Shown: piece by piece, positions 52,893 through 62,083 of the stretch
Position numbering within the stretch: position 1 is the stretch's first letter
How the letters are laid out: each line of letters begins with the position of its first letter
Assembly (NCBI RefSeq): GCF_000001735.4
Contig: NC_003076.8
Location: 7,626,001 to 7,690,000, forward strand
Reading direction: 5' to 3'
Origin: Arabidopsis thaliana
Lineage: Eukaryota > Streptophyta > Magnoliopsida > Brassicales > Brassicaceae
DNA: 64,000 nt
Made by a program: the position numbers and the translations under genes
The notes under the pieces: model-generated
What the model was told of the DNA's origin: nothing
Seen by the model: only the letters and a program-made list of their open reading frames with translations
Database searches by the model: none

Positions 52893-53220
52893 GATTCTGT
52901 GTCTGAATGGATGCTAGGCTGGAATTTTTCGGACTGTTTCGGAATTGGTTAACCGGGAATGTCTCGAGTGGGGTCCACAACGTGAGGGGATTAACTCGGG
53001 CACGTGAGATGTTTACTGAGCTGGCAATTATTGAGTGGAATATTAACGTGCCCCAGGGAAGTGAAAGTGTAAAGTATTGCTGACGTGTAATTCTTTTGAT
53101 GAGTAGGCATATAAATTCTTTTGAATATAGTTGATCGAAATGCAAAGTTATATCAAATGTCAACTTCAGTTTAACATTTAAAAGTAACAACTCTATCAAA
53201 TTAATTTTCTTATATGAATT

Positions 53221-53579
53221 TACTAACTACAACTACGCAGCTAAATAATATTTGGTGTCAATTAGCAATATAACAACTAACAAGTTTAGTATAAGAAATT
53301 TTGGGTCTAGATTGATTTTTTTTCAAATGACATAAATTATCTAAGTAAGGTGTAATATCCATACAAGTTACTTTAGTATAATGCCGTTTAATATCCGAAT
53401 TGTAGTTTTATGAAAAAATAAAAGAAATAAACATTTATCTTCATCCAGAGAACAATTTTAAATGAAAAATCCAACATAAAATTTATTTAGTTAGAATACA
53501 AATAAATTAATTTACAATCGTTTAGTTCATTCTCGGAATTCTGACATCGGATGTAAGTAAAATGACCAAAACTCAACAG
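53221..53579. repeat. Direct repeat, copy 1
   Basis: Pairs with 53814-54201. Shared landmarks in the same order are TATTTGGTGTCAATTAGCAA, AATATCCATA, TAGTTTTAT, AAATAAAAGAAATAAAC, TTCTGACAT and CAAAACTCAACA. Identity is moderate, with indels, so the duplication is old. Neither copy has coding capacity. Confidence 0.7.
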
Positions 53580-53813
53580 TAATATGACCACATCAAGACC
53601 ACATCAAAACTCAACACTAGACACTTACGAAACCATCCATGGTCTTGTCTTTGCAAGACCACATTATTTCCATTGGTTTTTTTTTCCTTCTCTAACAACA
53701 TATAAGCTAGAAACAACATTATTCGTTATTGTGTTCTTTCTCATAACAAGTGTTTTTCATTATATTGTTGTACCAACTTTTATCGAATTAAGTTTCCTAT
53801 ATAAAATTACTTA

Positions 53814-54201
53814 TTAACTACTACCACATAGCTATATAGTATTTGGTGTCAATTAGCAAGAAGTTTGATACATGAATTTTGTGTAAAGACAGAATGACAA
53901 AAATTGTTTAACTAAGTTGCAATATCCATATAATTAGCTTTAGTATCATGCAACTTTATTTCACAGTTGTAGTTTTATTCCAAAAATAAAAGAAATAAAC
54001 CACAATTATTTGGGTTTAAATTAAACTCAAAAGCTCTTGTTTATCTTCACACAACTAATTTTTTTATAAAAGAAATAAATCCAGTATAAATCTACAATTT
54101 GTTTTAAAGAATACAAATAGGTAAATTTACAATTTGTTTCTAAATTCTTCTATAAGTTCTGACATTTGATCTAGCTAACTAAAATGATCAAAACTCAACA
54201 C
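53814..54201. repeat. Direct repeat, copy 2
   Basis: Second copy of 53221-53579, in the same orientation, separated by about 234 bp. It is slightly longer because of an insertion near 54000-54060. Confidence 0.7.
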
Positions 54202-55379
54202 ATTAAAAAAACGCTCTGATCGGATCTAAAAATTTAGTTGACCATCTTTAAATATATTTTATGGATAAAATAAGTAAGAATTAGGAAGATATAATTGGGA
54301 AAGTAATGAATAAAGATAAAATAAAAAGGATGGTGTTTGTATAGGGAAAGATGAAAGACAGAGCAATGTGAGCAAGAGACAGCTAGTGTGTCAGAAGAAG
54401 ATGCATATATCAATAAATGTATTGTCTATTAAATTCTTATTTACACATATTTTTTGAGGCCCACATTACTTTCTTATCTTATGTCTTGTAGACATCACAA
54501 AACAATAAACCAATCAATATTATTGTAATACTATAAGTTACACAATTATCTATGTTTTAAACCTTTAATTCCTTCTACTATCGAATACACTTAGGTTGAT
54601 CTATATTCTTTTAATTACAATTAGCGGAAATACAAAATCATTGCGACAACGAGCACAGTTTGGAATGATTATCATATAACTTGTTAGAGTGAAATTGTAC
54701 TAGTCCAAAATACCAACTTCATTCTATATTTCATACACAATATGTTATTTTTTTATGAAAAGAAATGAAACGTAACAATCTCGCTTGACTTGACTGTATG
54801 AGCATTATTTTCTTTACAAGTTATTTGATACATGTAATGTAACCCCACAGTTAGAGAAAGTAACAAATATGTGTCGTACAGTTGTTTTGTTCTAAAATCG
54901 CAACAAAAACAATGACCATTAACATAATTTTGGTTCGAACGAAAGTGACACAGTAGCTCATCTATAATGGGTATGGTCATTGCCTCATTGGTCAAGTATC
55001 ATCCCTGGCACTAAAGATTGGTTAATTGGGGTCTGCTGGATCCATATTGGACCTATTATCTAATATGAACGAAAATTATATAAAAGGGCCTCCAAAAATT
55101 TACTTTACTAAAAGGCCCAATATTATGTTGGCCCGACTTTGACCATACTTCTAGGCTCTTTTTTTTTTGTTTGGACATCATTTCAGTTCGGTCTGACCGT
55201 TTACGGGTTTTTTTTTCTTCCAAACCAACAATTCCTTAAGTAAAAAAAAAAACATAAGATAAAGTATCATTCTTATTTTAATAGTTTTGGTCCGCCAGAG
55301 GCATAAGCATACAAATATTCTTTTCTCCTAAAGTTTTAAGAACAGAGCAAGGTTAAAAAAAAAAACACAAGTCGCAACA

Positions 55380-56720
55380 ATGGAGAGAGTGATGAACATC
55401 ATAAAGCCAAAACCTGATCCCAAACAACTGTTGCGTGATTGGCAACGCAAATTACGTCAGGAGTGTCGTAACATCGAACGCCAAATCCGAGGTTCTTCTA
55501 TTTTACACATCTTCTCTCGCCTTTTTCTTATGGTCAATTTAGGGTTTTCGAAATCTAATTGAATTAGATGCTAGTTTAGATTAATTGGATTGAATCTGGT
55601 TGATCGCACCCAAAAATTGCGAGAATTTACTCTGAATCAGATTTGGATCGGATGATTTTGATTGGTGTATGAATTTTTCGATTTGATCATATGGGTTGGG
55701 TTTGAATCTATGGAATTTTTAAAGTTTTGATTTTGTTCAGATATACAGAAAGAAGAGAGAAATGTACAGAAAGCTATTAAAGAAGCTGCAAAGAGGAATG
55801 ATATGGTCTCTGCTAAGGTTAGAACCCAAAAAGTCTCTGTCTTTGTAAGCTGCAAAGAGAAAGTTTTGCTCTCTCTTCTGATTTGAGTCTTTGGTGTTCT
55901 TAGGCACTTGCTAAGGAAATTGTGAGTTCGAGAAGAACAGTGAACCGGTTATATGAGAATAAGGCACAGATGAATTCTATATCAATGCATCTTGGAGAGA
56001 GTGTTGGTAAATAAATCTTTTGTGTTCATCATTTGTTATTACTATGTTTTGTGATGTGGTGGTTTTCTTGAACTTTGTTCATTGGAAATCTGCAGCGATT
56101 GCTCGAACAGTTGGGCATTTGTCGAAGAGCGCAGAGGTTATGAAGCTTGTTAATAATCTCATGAAGGCTCCACAGATGGCTGCAACAATGCAAGAATTTA
56201 GCAAAGAGATGACTAAGGTACCTTTAATTGTTTCCTTATCTCATTGTTATTGATACGTGTTCTCTGTTTGATGATTCAGAGTTATGATCACTGCTTAACA
56301 GTTAGTATCTTTGTTTATAATCCTGAGTGTATTCTTTGATATGTGCAGGCCGGAGTTATTGAAGAGTTTGTGAATGAGGCCATTGACAATGCTCTAGATT
56401 CAGAGGATATGGAAGAAGAGATTGATGAAGAGGTTGATAAAGTATTGACAGCAATTGCTGGAGAAACCGCTGCAGAGCTCCCAGTAGCTGTTAGGAAGGA
56501 GAGGATAAAGGTACCTGCACAGAAGGCGAGCACTTCACGTGAGGTAAGATGATTGAACTTGAACATGACAAATGGTTGAGGCTTATAACTTCTGCAAGAT
56601 TAGATTCTGAGAGAAAAATTTGGTTTTCTTCTTTTGCAGGAAGAGGCAGTTGCAGAGGGTGTTGATGATGAGGAGGAATTGGAGGAAATTCGAGCTCGGC
56701 TCGCTAAAGTTAGATCCTAA
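55380..56720 (+). CDS. VPS24.1: ESCRT-III subunit VPS24 (CHMP3)
   Basis: Six exons, 55380-55491, 55741-55817, 55904-56006, 56096-56217, 56349-56543 and 56640-56720, encode 229 aa. The basic first half (VMNIIKPKPDPKQLLRDWQR, then helices rich in Lys/Arg) is the ESCRT-III core. The acidic second half begins at about SEDMEEEIDEEVDK. The end LEEIRARLAKVRS fits an MIT-interacting motif (Leu/Arg-Leu pattern), which recruits the VPS4 ATPase. VPS24 co-assembles with VPS2 on late endosomes to form intralumenal vesicles of multivesicular bodies. Length and domain order are normal. Confidence 0.95.
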
Positions 56721-57221
56721 CTGTTTCTAGTGACTCTTTTAAACGCTATTCTTGATTGATATGATCAACTTTTGATGAGAACACAAGGAGATCGCACTGT
56801 ATTGTATAATATAAATGAATAACCATGCTTCAAAGTTCAAAATACATGTAAACATTATTGTTAACGAAGTGTTTTTTTCTTCTTTTTATGGTAATTTCTT
56901 CCTAACCTTTTTCCTTAATCTAGAAAATATGGTTCAGCGATTAAAACCCGGTTTATTGTTTTTTCTCGGTTTATGTTTAGTTTACATTTTTAAACATATT
57001 TTGGCAATATTGATAAATGATTAAATATAACTTTAGGCTATATTGATTATATGACTTATCTGTAAATTTATCACTTGGTTAGGGCAAGTCATAATCTGAG
57101 TAATTAGATTGGGATAATATATTTGTTTATAGATCATACGTATAAAACGAAAAAAAACCTACAGTATAATGAAACGGACGTGACAAGTTAAATTATAGAA
57201 TAATTTGGTGACGAATCATTC
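56721..57221. other. Intergenic, VPS24 3' flank
   Basis: 501 bp holding the VPS24 3' UTR and AT-rich DNA up to the start of the palindrome. Nothing else is recognised. Confidence 0.5.
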
Positions 57222-58333
57222 AATTCACAATATGTGGTTAATAGCGAAGGTGATACGAAAAGGGAGATATATATTTCCACTCGAAAATATACTTCCCAAC
57301 ACCGTACCGAATCAAAATTATAGAAAATTATTTAGGGGACATGACACATGAGGAGAGTATTCACGAGTCGTTAATACGTCGAGTGGCGACGACGAAGAGC
57401 TACCGGAGATAGATCCTAGGCAGAAGAATTAATCTTCCACAAACCCTAGGATTGCAATAAATAACACTCCAAAATCTCTAACAAACAAAAAGAAAAGAAA
57501 GTCAATAAGGACACTGCTTTAACTTATTTTTCTTGCATTGGAAATCAGTAAGGACATTACACCAAACCTTATTTACTCCTACAACATATACTCGTGGAGT
57601 GTTGACCATTACTCCTAAATCATAGACTCGTGGAGTGTTCATCATTCACAGAAAGTAATAATATCCGGTTTAATAGTTCGGTTGAGTCGGATAACTTAAG
57701 CAATTGTAATATGAGCTTGTTCACACTCTGTTTTCATTTCTAAGATCAAATACAAAAACTTTAACAAACTTTATTCATCTTCTCTCTCGTTCGTAATACA
57801 AAGAAGAAAAACATGGCGACCAAAACCTTCTCTCTCTCTTTCCTCCTCATAGTTTGCATCTTCTCTCAACTTTCATCTACCTTTGGTGATCCTTCCGTGA
57901 AAGATTTGGGCCAACACGCTGGCTACTTCAGCCTTCCGCGTTCAAAATCAGCCAGGTTGTTCCATTTCTTCTTTCAATCACGAAACAATAGTAGTGATCC
58001 TGTTGTGATCTGGTTATCCGGCGGACCAGGTTGCAGTAGCAGTAACCAAAGATATATCAGTTACCTTAAGGTTTATTACAATCCCTTCTTTCTTTTCGTT
58101 TCCATTGTGGACTCGCGAAGCTAAAGCGGGAATGTAGTGGCCAGCGTAAGACTCACCGGTGATATAGAAGTCATCTTTTGCTAAGTTTGGATGCTCTTTG
58201 AAAAAAGCCTACGAATATGAAGGTAGAACTCAACTCAATATAATTAATTCAAAGAAAAATTCTTTTGAAATTTTTGGAAGACCAACAACAAATCAAATAA
58301 CCTGTAAGAAGTCGTATAGGTCATTGCTGACAC
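57222..58333 (+). repeat. Left arm of a 2.6-kb palindrome made of carboxypeptidase gene pieces
   Basis: The reverse complement of this arm is found at 58532-59821. From 57813 to 58333 the pairing keeps one axis: every checked pair of positions sums to 116865, which means no net indel over 521 bp. In the blocks read by eye I saw one codon difference (Ser to Pro near residue 9). Outside 57813 the arms still match over blocks such as 57361-57403 but are offset by about 181 bp, because the right arm has extra sequence. From outside in, the arm holds a promoter-like block, a leader, a fused carboxypeptidase exon 1-2 in sense, then a carboxypeptidase exon 4 with its upstream intron in antisense. 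Confidence 0.9.
57813..58124 (+). pseudogene. Truncated serine carboxypeptidase (S10) piece, left arm
   Basis: The open frame has 103 codons. It starts with a signal peptide (MATKTFSLSFLLIVCIFSQL), then matches SCPL47 over GDPSVKDLGQHAGYFSLPRS to SDPVVIWLSGGPGCSSS. The pro-region present in SCPL47 is missing, and the intron that splits SCPL47 after HSKSAK is absent. Homology ends at about 58043. The remaining codons read the intron start and then antisense of another carboxypeptidase exon, so the C-terminus is nonsense. The catalytic Ser, Asp and His are not encoded. It cannot be an active peptidase. A spliced transcript joining this to the sense exon in the right arm is conceivable; a gene model may have been drawn that way, but the phases I tried do not fit simply. 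Confidence 0.8.
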
Positions 58334-58421
58334 TGTCCTCGTCATGCCTGAGATCGGTGCTGTCGTTCGCGTAACTAAACCCCGTTCGGATTGGTTGGTC
58401 CACGTAAATTAGATTGGATAT
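58065..58421 (-). pseudogene. Antisense carboxypeptidase exons 3 and 4 in the left arm
   Basis: On the minus strand two intact exon-like blocks are seen. 58302-58421 encodes 40 residues with YVDQPIRTGFSY, the counterpart of SCPL47 exon 3 (also 120 bp). 58065-58208 encodes 48 residues with the active-site motif GESYAGHY, the counterpart of SCPL47 exon 4 (also 144 bp). An intron with GT-AG ends separates them. In YVDQPIRTG the usual VG is replaced by IR. The block lacks any start or following exons, so it is a gene fragment. Only the end of exon 3 falls within the palindrome; the rest of exon 3 lies in the loop. Confidence 0.8.
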
Positions 58422-58531
58422 CTATTAAACAAAAAAAATAATAGTTAAATTATGGATTAATTTGTTTCTTGAGGAACAAGAAAGGAACCAACCTAGTCCC
58501 AAAAAAAAAACCCAACCTAGTCCCAAAATTT
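58334..58531. other. Loop of the palindrome (198 bp)
   Basis: The unpaired centre between the arms. The left 88 bp are the remainder of antisense carboxypeptidase exon 3. The right part is AT-rich, with two copies of CCAACCTAGTCCCAAAA (58490-58528). Because only the left side has the full exon 3, the right arm's copy was cut at about 58532. Confidence 0.8.
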
Positions 58532-58800
58532 GTGTCAGCAATGACCTATACGACTTCTTACAGGTTATTTGATTTGTTGTTGGTCTTCCAAAAATTTCAA
58601 AAGAATTTTTCTTTGAATTAATTATATTGAGTTGAGTTCTACCTTCATATTCGTAGGCTTTTTTCAAAGAGCATCCAAACTTAGCAAAAGATGACTTCTA
58701 TATCACCGGTGAGTCTTACGCTGGCCACTACATTCCCGCTTTAGCTTCGCGAGTCCACAATGGAAACGAAAAGAAAGAAGGGATTGTAATAAACCTTAAG
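58532..58800 (+). pseudogene. Sense carboxypeptidase exon 3 end and exon 4 in the right arm
   Basis: Reads the last 11 codons of exon 3 (SVSNDLYDFLQ), an intron and the complete exon 4 at 58657-58800 (48 codons with GESYAGHYIPALASR). Over these 144 bases I count 24 mismatches to SCPL47 exon 4 (63007-63150), about 83% identity; the longest perfect run is 17 bases. The exon is followed directly by a few bases of its intron and then by antisense exon 2, so it has no functional continuation. Confidence 0.8.
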
Positions 58801-59052
58801 GTAACTGATATATCTTTGGTTACTGCTACTGCAACCTGGTCCGCCGGATAACCAGATCACAACAGGATCACTACTATTGTTTCGTGATTGAAAGAAGAAA
58901 TGGAACAACCTGGCTGATTTTGAACGCGGAAGGCTGAAGTAGCCAGCGTGTTGGCCCAAATCTTTCACCGAAGGATCACCAAAGGTAGATGAGAGTTGAG
59001 AGAAGATGCAAACTATGAGGAGGAAAGGGAGAGAGAAGGTTTTGGTCGCCAT
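58741..59052 (-). pseudogene. Truncated serine carboxypeptidase piece, right arm
   Basis: Mirror copy of the left-arm piece: 103 codons with the same stop and only one residue changed (SLPFLL instead of SLSFLL). Like its partner it has a leader, signal peptide and the GGPGCSSS motif, then runs into antisense sequence. The two pieces face each other, so transcription from both leaders would be convergent. Confidence 0.8.
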
Positions 59053-59821
59053 ATTTTCTTCTTTGTATTACGAACGAGAGAGAAGATGAAGAAAGTTTGT
59101 TAAAGTTTTTGTATTTGATCTTAGAAATGAAAACAGAGCGTGAACAAGCTCATATATTGCTTAAGTTATCCGACTCAACCGAACTATTAAACCGGATACT
59201 ATTACTTTCTGTGTACGATAATTGGATAATAATAGAGAGTGATGATGAACACTCCACGAGTCTATGCTTTAGGAGTAAATGATTAACACTCCACGAGTAT
59301 ATGTTGTAGGAGTAAATAAGGTTTGGTGTAATGTCCTTACCGATTTCCAATGCAAGAAAAATAAGCTAAAGCAGTGTCCTTATTGACTTTCTTTTCTTTT
59401 TTTGTTGTTAGAGATTTTATAGTGTTATTTATGACAATCTTAATTATTCATATATGTTTATAACTGATTTCTTGATCATAAGTTTTATTTATCGAGATTA
59501 AAAAACAATTCTTGGCAATATTTAATTCGATGAGTCTTTTCTGTCATATAGACGTGGACTTGTGTTTAGTATATAGACACAAGGATCTATCTCCCCGTAG
59601 GATTCGTGGAAGATCAATTCTTCTGCCTAGGATCTATCTCCCGTAGCTCTTCGTCGTCGCCACTCGACGTATTAACGACTCGTGAATACTCTCCTCATGT
59701 GTCATGTCCCCTAAATAATTTTCTATAATTTTGATTAGGTGTTGGAAAGTATATTTTCGAGTGGAAATGTATCTCCCTTTTCAAATCACCTTCGCTATTA
59801 ATTAACCACATTTTGTGAATT

Positions 59822-60352
59822 TGCAGACTGTTCTGGGATTTGGTCAATGATTCTAATGCATGTTTAGGATATCTGATTTCAAAATAATGCGATACAATAT
59901 TAGCTTTCATCTTTTGTTGATTCAAGATATTTAAGATTTTTAAAAAACAAACTGAAAATCCATATTAAAATTTATTTAGTATCCAAAGTAAATTTGAATA
60001 AAGATGTAAAATCACCCTAGTTTTTAAAAAATAAAAATAAAAACGAAAATGGAGAAAAGGAAAAACATAGTAGTTTGGTCGGAAAATAATAAGGAGGTTC
60101 ATTAATATGTAAATCACTTTTCTTTTCTTTTTTGTGAAAAAATGAATGTAGTAAAACTTAAAAAGTGAAAAAACCCCAAATGTTATCAAATGTGACAAAT
60201 GGGTTTGAATTGTAATCAAATGTTACAAATGGGTTTGAATTGTAAACAAAAGTTATCAAATGTTATAAATTGGGTTTGAATTGTAGTCAAATATCACAAA
60301 TTTATATAGTTCGAATCTGGAAGTATAACGTTAAACGGAAATAAAAGATTAA
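59822..60352. other. Intergenic with a short tandem repeat
   Basis: Between the palindrome and the S1-like gene's stop. AT-rich; the right part contains imperfect units of about 30 bp (listed separately). No gene is seen. Confidence 0.5.
60185..60303. repeat. Imperfect 30-bp tandem repeat, about 3.5 units
   Basis: Units at 60185-60214, 60215-60244 and 60255-60285 share ATCAAATG, ACAAATGGG or ATAAATTGGG, then TTTGAATTGTA. A partial unit follows. It lies just downstream of the S1-like stop codon and may be in its 3' UTR. Confidence 0.85.
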
Positions 60353-60793
60353 CTAGTTAATCCAAAACCTTGGAGGGATGAGATCGAAGGTTTTCTTGTT
60401 ATTGTTCCAACTATAAAATCCATAGTCTTTGGCAAAAATGGAACACGAGTCTTTGCAGTGATCTTTGTCTGATGAATCGTACAAAACGAACCACATCCCG
60501 TAAGCTGCGGAACTTTTCTTATTGTAAAACGTTCCTACACATAGCGTATGTGATAACTGTCTAGATCCCGCCACTTTTTCATTATCGCCGGCAATGCTTG
60601 GGATCTCTATCATAATCTTTTGACCCAAAGGTACGGATTTGGACAGTTCAGGGGTTGGGCGGCACGTGACGAAAACGGGAACATTTGGAAGTGTTTGCAT
60701 CTCGTTGGATACGATAAGTGTGGCGGCACGTGCAGATCCAGACCTAGCAAAGAGCATTAGGACCATGATCGATACCAATATAAGTGTGTCCAT
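60353..60793 (-). CDS. Small secreted protein, divergent S1/SPH (self-incompatibility-like) family
   Basis: Single exon, 146 aa. A signal peptide (about 1-23, ends GSARA) precedes a beta-rich domain. Features typical of S1-like proteins are present in order: a V.N start strand (TLIVSNEM), PVFVTCRP, a PLG turn, LCVGTFYN, then FVLYDSSDKDHCKDSC with two of the conserved cysteines, and an aromatic GFYSWN. There are four Cys after the signal peptide. S1 proteins of poppy act as pistil determinants; the many Arabidopsis SPH genes have mostly unknown roles. The match is by pattern only and the middle is atypically long, so another secreted family is possible. A TATA run lies about 65-75 bp upstream. 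Confidence 0.6.
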   Translation of the reverse strand: MDTLILVSIMVLMLFARSGSARAATLIVSNEMQTLPNVPVFVTCRPTPELSKSVPLGQKIMIEIPSIAGDNEKVAGSRQLSHTLCVGTFYNKKSSAAYGMWFVLYDSSDKDHCKDSCSIFAKDYGFYSWNNNKKTFDLIPPRFWIN

Positions 60794-62083
60794 AATTTTG
60801 ATTCGGTGTTGGATGGTATATCTTTTGAGTGCAAATGTATCTCCCTTGGCTTTTCATATATATATACATGAGCTAGCTTCAGTTTCTCAAATTTGGGCCA
60901 TAAACAATATCTACGTTATAGGTGATTAATAGCTGAATCTATATGGTTACAAATTAGAGTTAACAATTTCAGCTTGGTACATATTTAATTTATGCTATTT
61001 ACACTCGTTATGAAACTCAAACATAGGGTAGTTTTCAAAATCTTCCTTTTTAATTTATGCTATTTACACTCTTTACACTCTCCAATCGTACAAACACCTA
61101 GATCTAGCACACACATAGTAACTTCACATCTCCCCTAAAAACCTAAGACTTCATATCAAAAAACAAATAACAAAAATACAAGAAATAACTAAAAATTCAG
61201 AAATTCTTAGTTATATATGTCAAAATTAAAGTTTTTAAAAATGAGTTTTTTGGGGACTCAAACCGGAACTAGCTCAGACTCTCAAATCATACACCTTCCT
61301 GAACCGATTTAAACTAAATATTTATAAAAACTCGAACGATTCTAAACCGTCACCTAAAATACCAAACGCGGGAAAAAATTCTGAACTGACCCGAAAACCC
61401 GAATGACTAGACCTAGTAAGCATCATAGCCGCTAAGAGATTTGTCTGGTGTGGTAAATTCATGCATGCACCTAAATTTTAATTTGGTGAATTGGAATTTT
61501 TTTTTCACTTGGTTTTTGGTTTCTAGAAGGTGAATTAGATAACCACTAAATCAAAATTTGATAGAAACATTGTATCGACGTTGATTGAATCAATAACATA
61601 TTTTGAGCAAAAATTTTCATTTTTAATCATCTGGTGTATTCCTAACAAATTATAAAAGCTATAAGTAATGACTGGAAACTAATTTGGCTAAACATTAATC
61701 AATTAAAGTTATAAAATATATTTTATTTATAACAATTATATGGATAAGAGTTTAAGTTTTAGGACTTAGGATTTAGCATTTGGAATTGAGACTTTAACTT
61801 TTAATTTTTACTCTAAATTTAGTTTTTAGGGTAACTTAGAATAAAATATAAATTTGGGGGTTGAATATACAAGATTTGTTAACTTTTTGGGCTTTTAACT
61901 TTTTGGAATATTTTCTTATTTTTGATATATATAAACTTATATACTGAAATCACTTTTGGAAAGATATCTTCCATATATCTCTTCTTAATCCAATTTTTTG
62001 CCAAGTCCTTATATATCTCCATTTCCACCCTACACCCAACTCTCGTACAAAGCAGGAAAAACAACAAAAAAAACAAAAACAAA
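60794..62083. other. Divergent region between S1-like gene and SCPL47
   Basis: 1.3 kb. The left end is the S1-like promoter, including the 58-bp block shared with the palindrome arms. A 20-bp string, TAATTTATGCTATTTACACT, occurs twice (about 60988 and 61052). The right end is the SCPL47 promoter with TATATATAAA at about 61926. No gene is seen. Confidence 0.5.
60857..60866 (-). promoter_or_regulatory. TATA run of the S1-like gene
   Basis: TATATATATA, 64-73 bp upstream of the ATG. Confidence 0.5.

Larger units (their letters stand above)
52893..55379. other. Intergenic region with a direct duplication; promoter of VPS24
   Basis: 2.5 kb, AT-rich. It contains a diverged direct repeat of about 360-390 bp (listed separately). 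Close to the VPS24 gene are GGCCCAAT and related GGCCC motifs (about 55086-55135), as in site II promoters. No gene is seen; the short ORF at 53584-53817 lies between the repeat copies and looks random. Confidence 0.5.
58532..59821 (-). repeat. Right arm of the 2.6-kb palindrome
   Basis: Inverted copy of 57222-58333. It is about 180 bp longer: a block of about 28 bp near 59212-59240 and one of about 150 bp near 59435-59605 have no partner in the left arm. The outermost matched block ends in ACCACATTTTGTGAATT. A segment of about 58 bp at 59725-59783 also matches the leader of the neighbouring S1-like gene (60792-60849) in the same orientation, so the arm end contains a copied promoter/leader module. 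Confidence 0.88.

Noticed and set aside
57813..59052. Two functional carboxypeptidase genes
   Set aside because: Both 103-codon frames lack the catalytic triad and end in antisense sequence, so they are fragments within a palindrome.
60185..60303. CRISPR-like array
   Set aside because: Units are adjacent and imperfect, without spacers, in plant DNA; it is a minisatellite.
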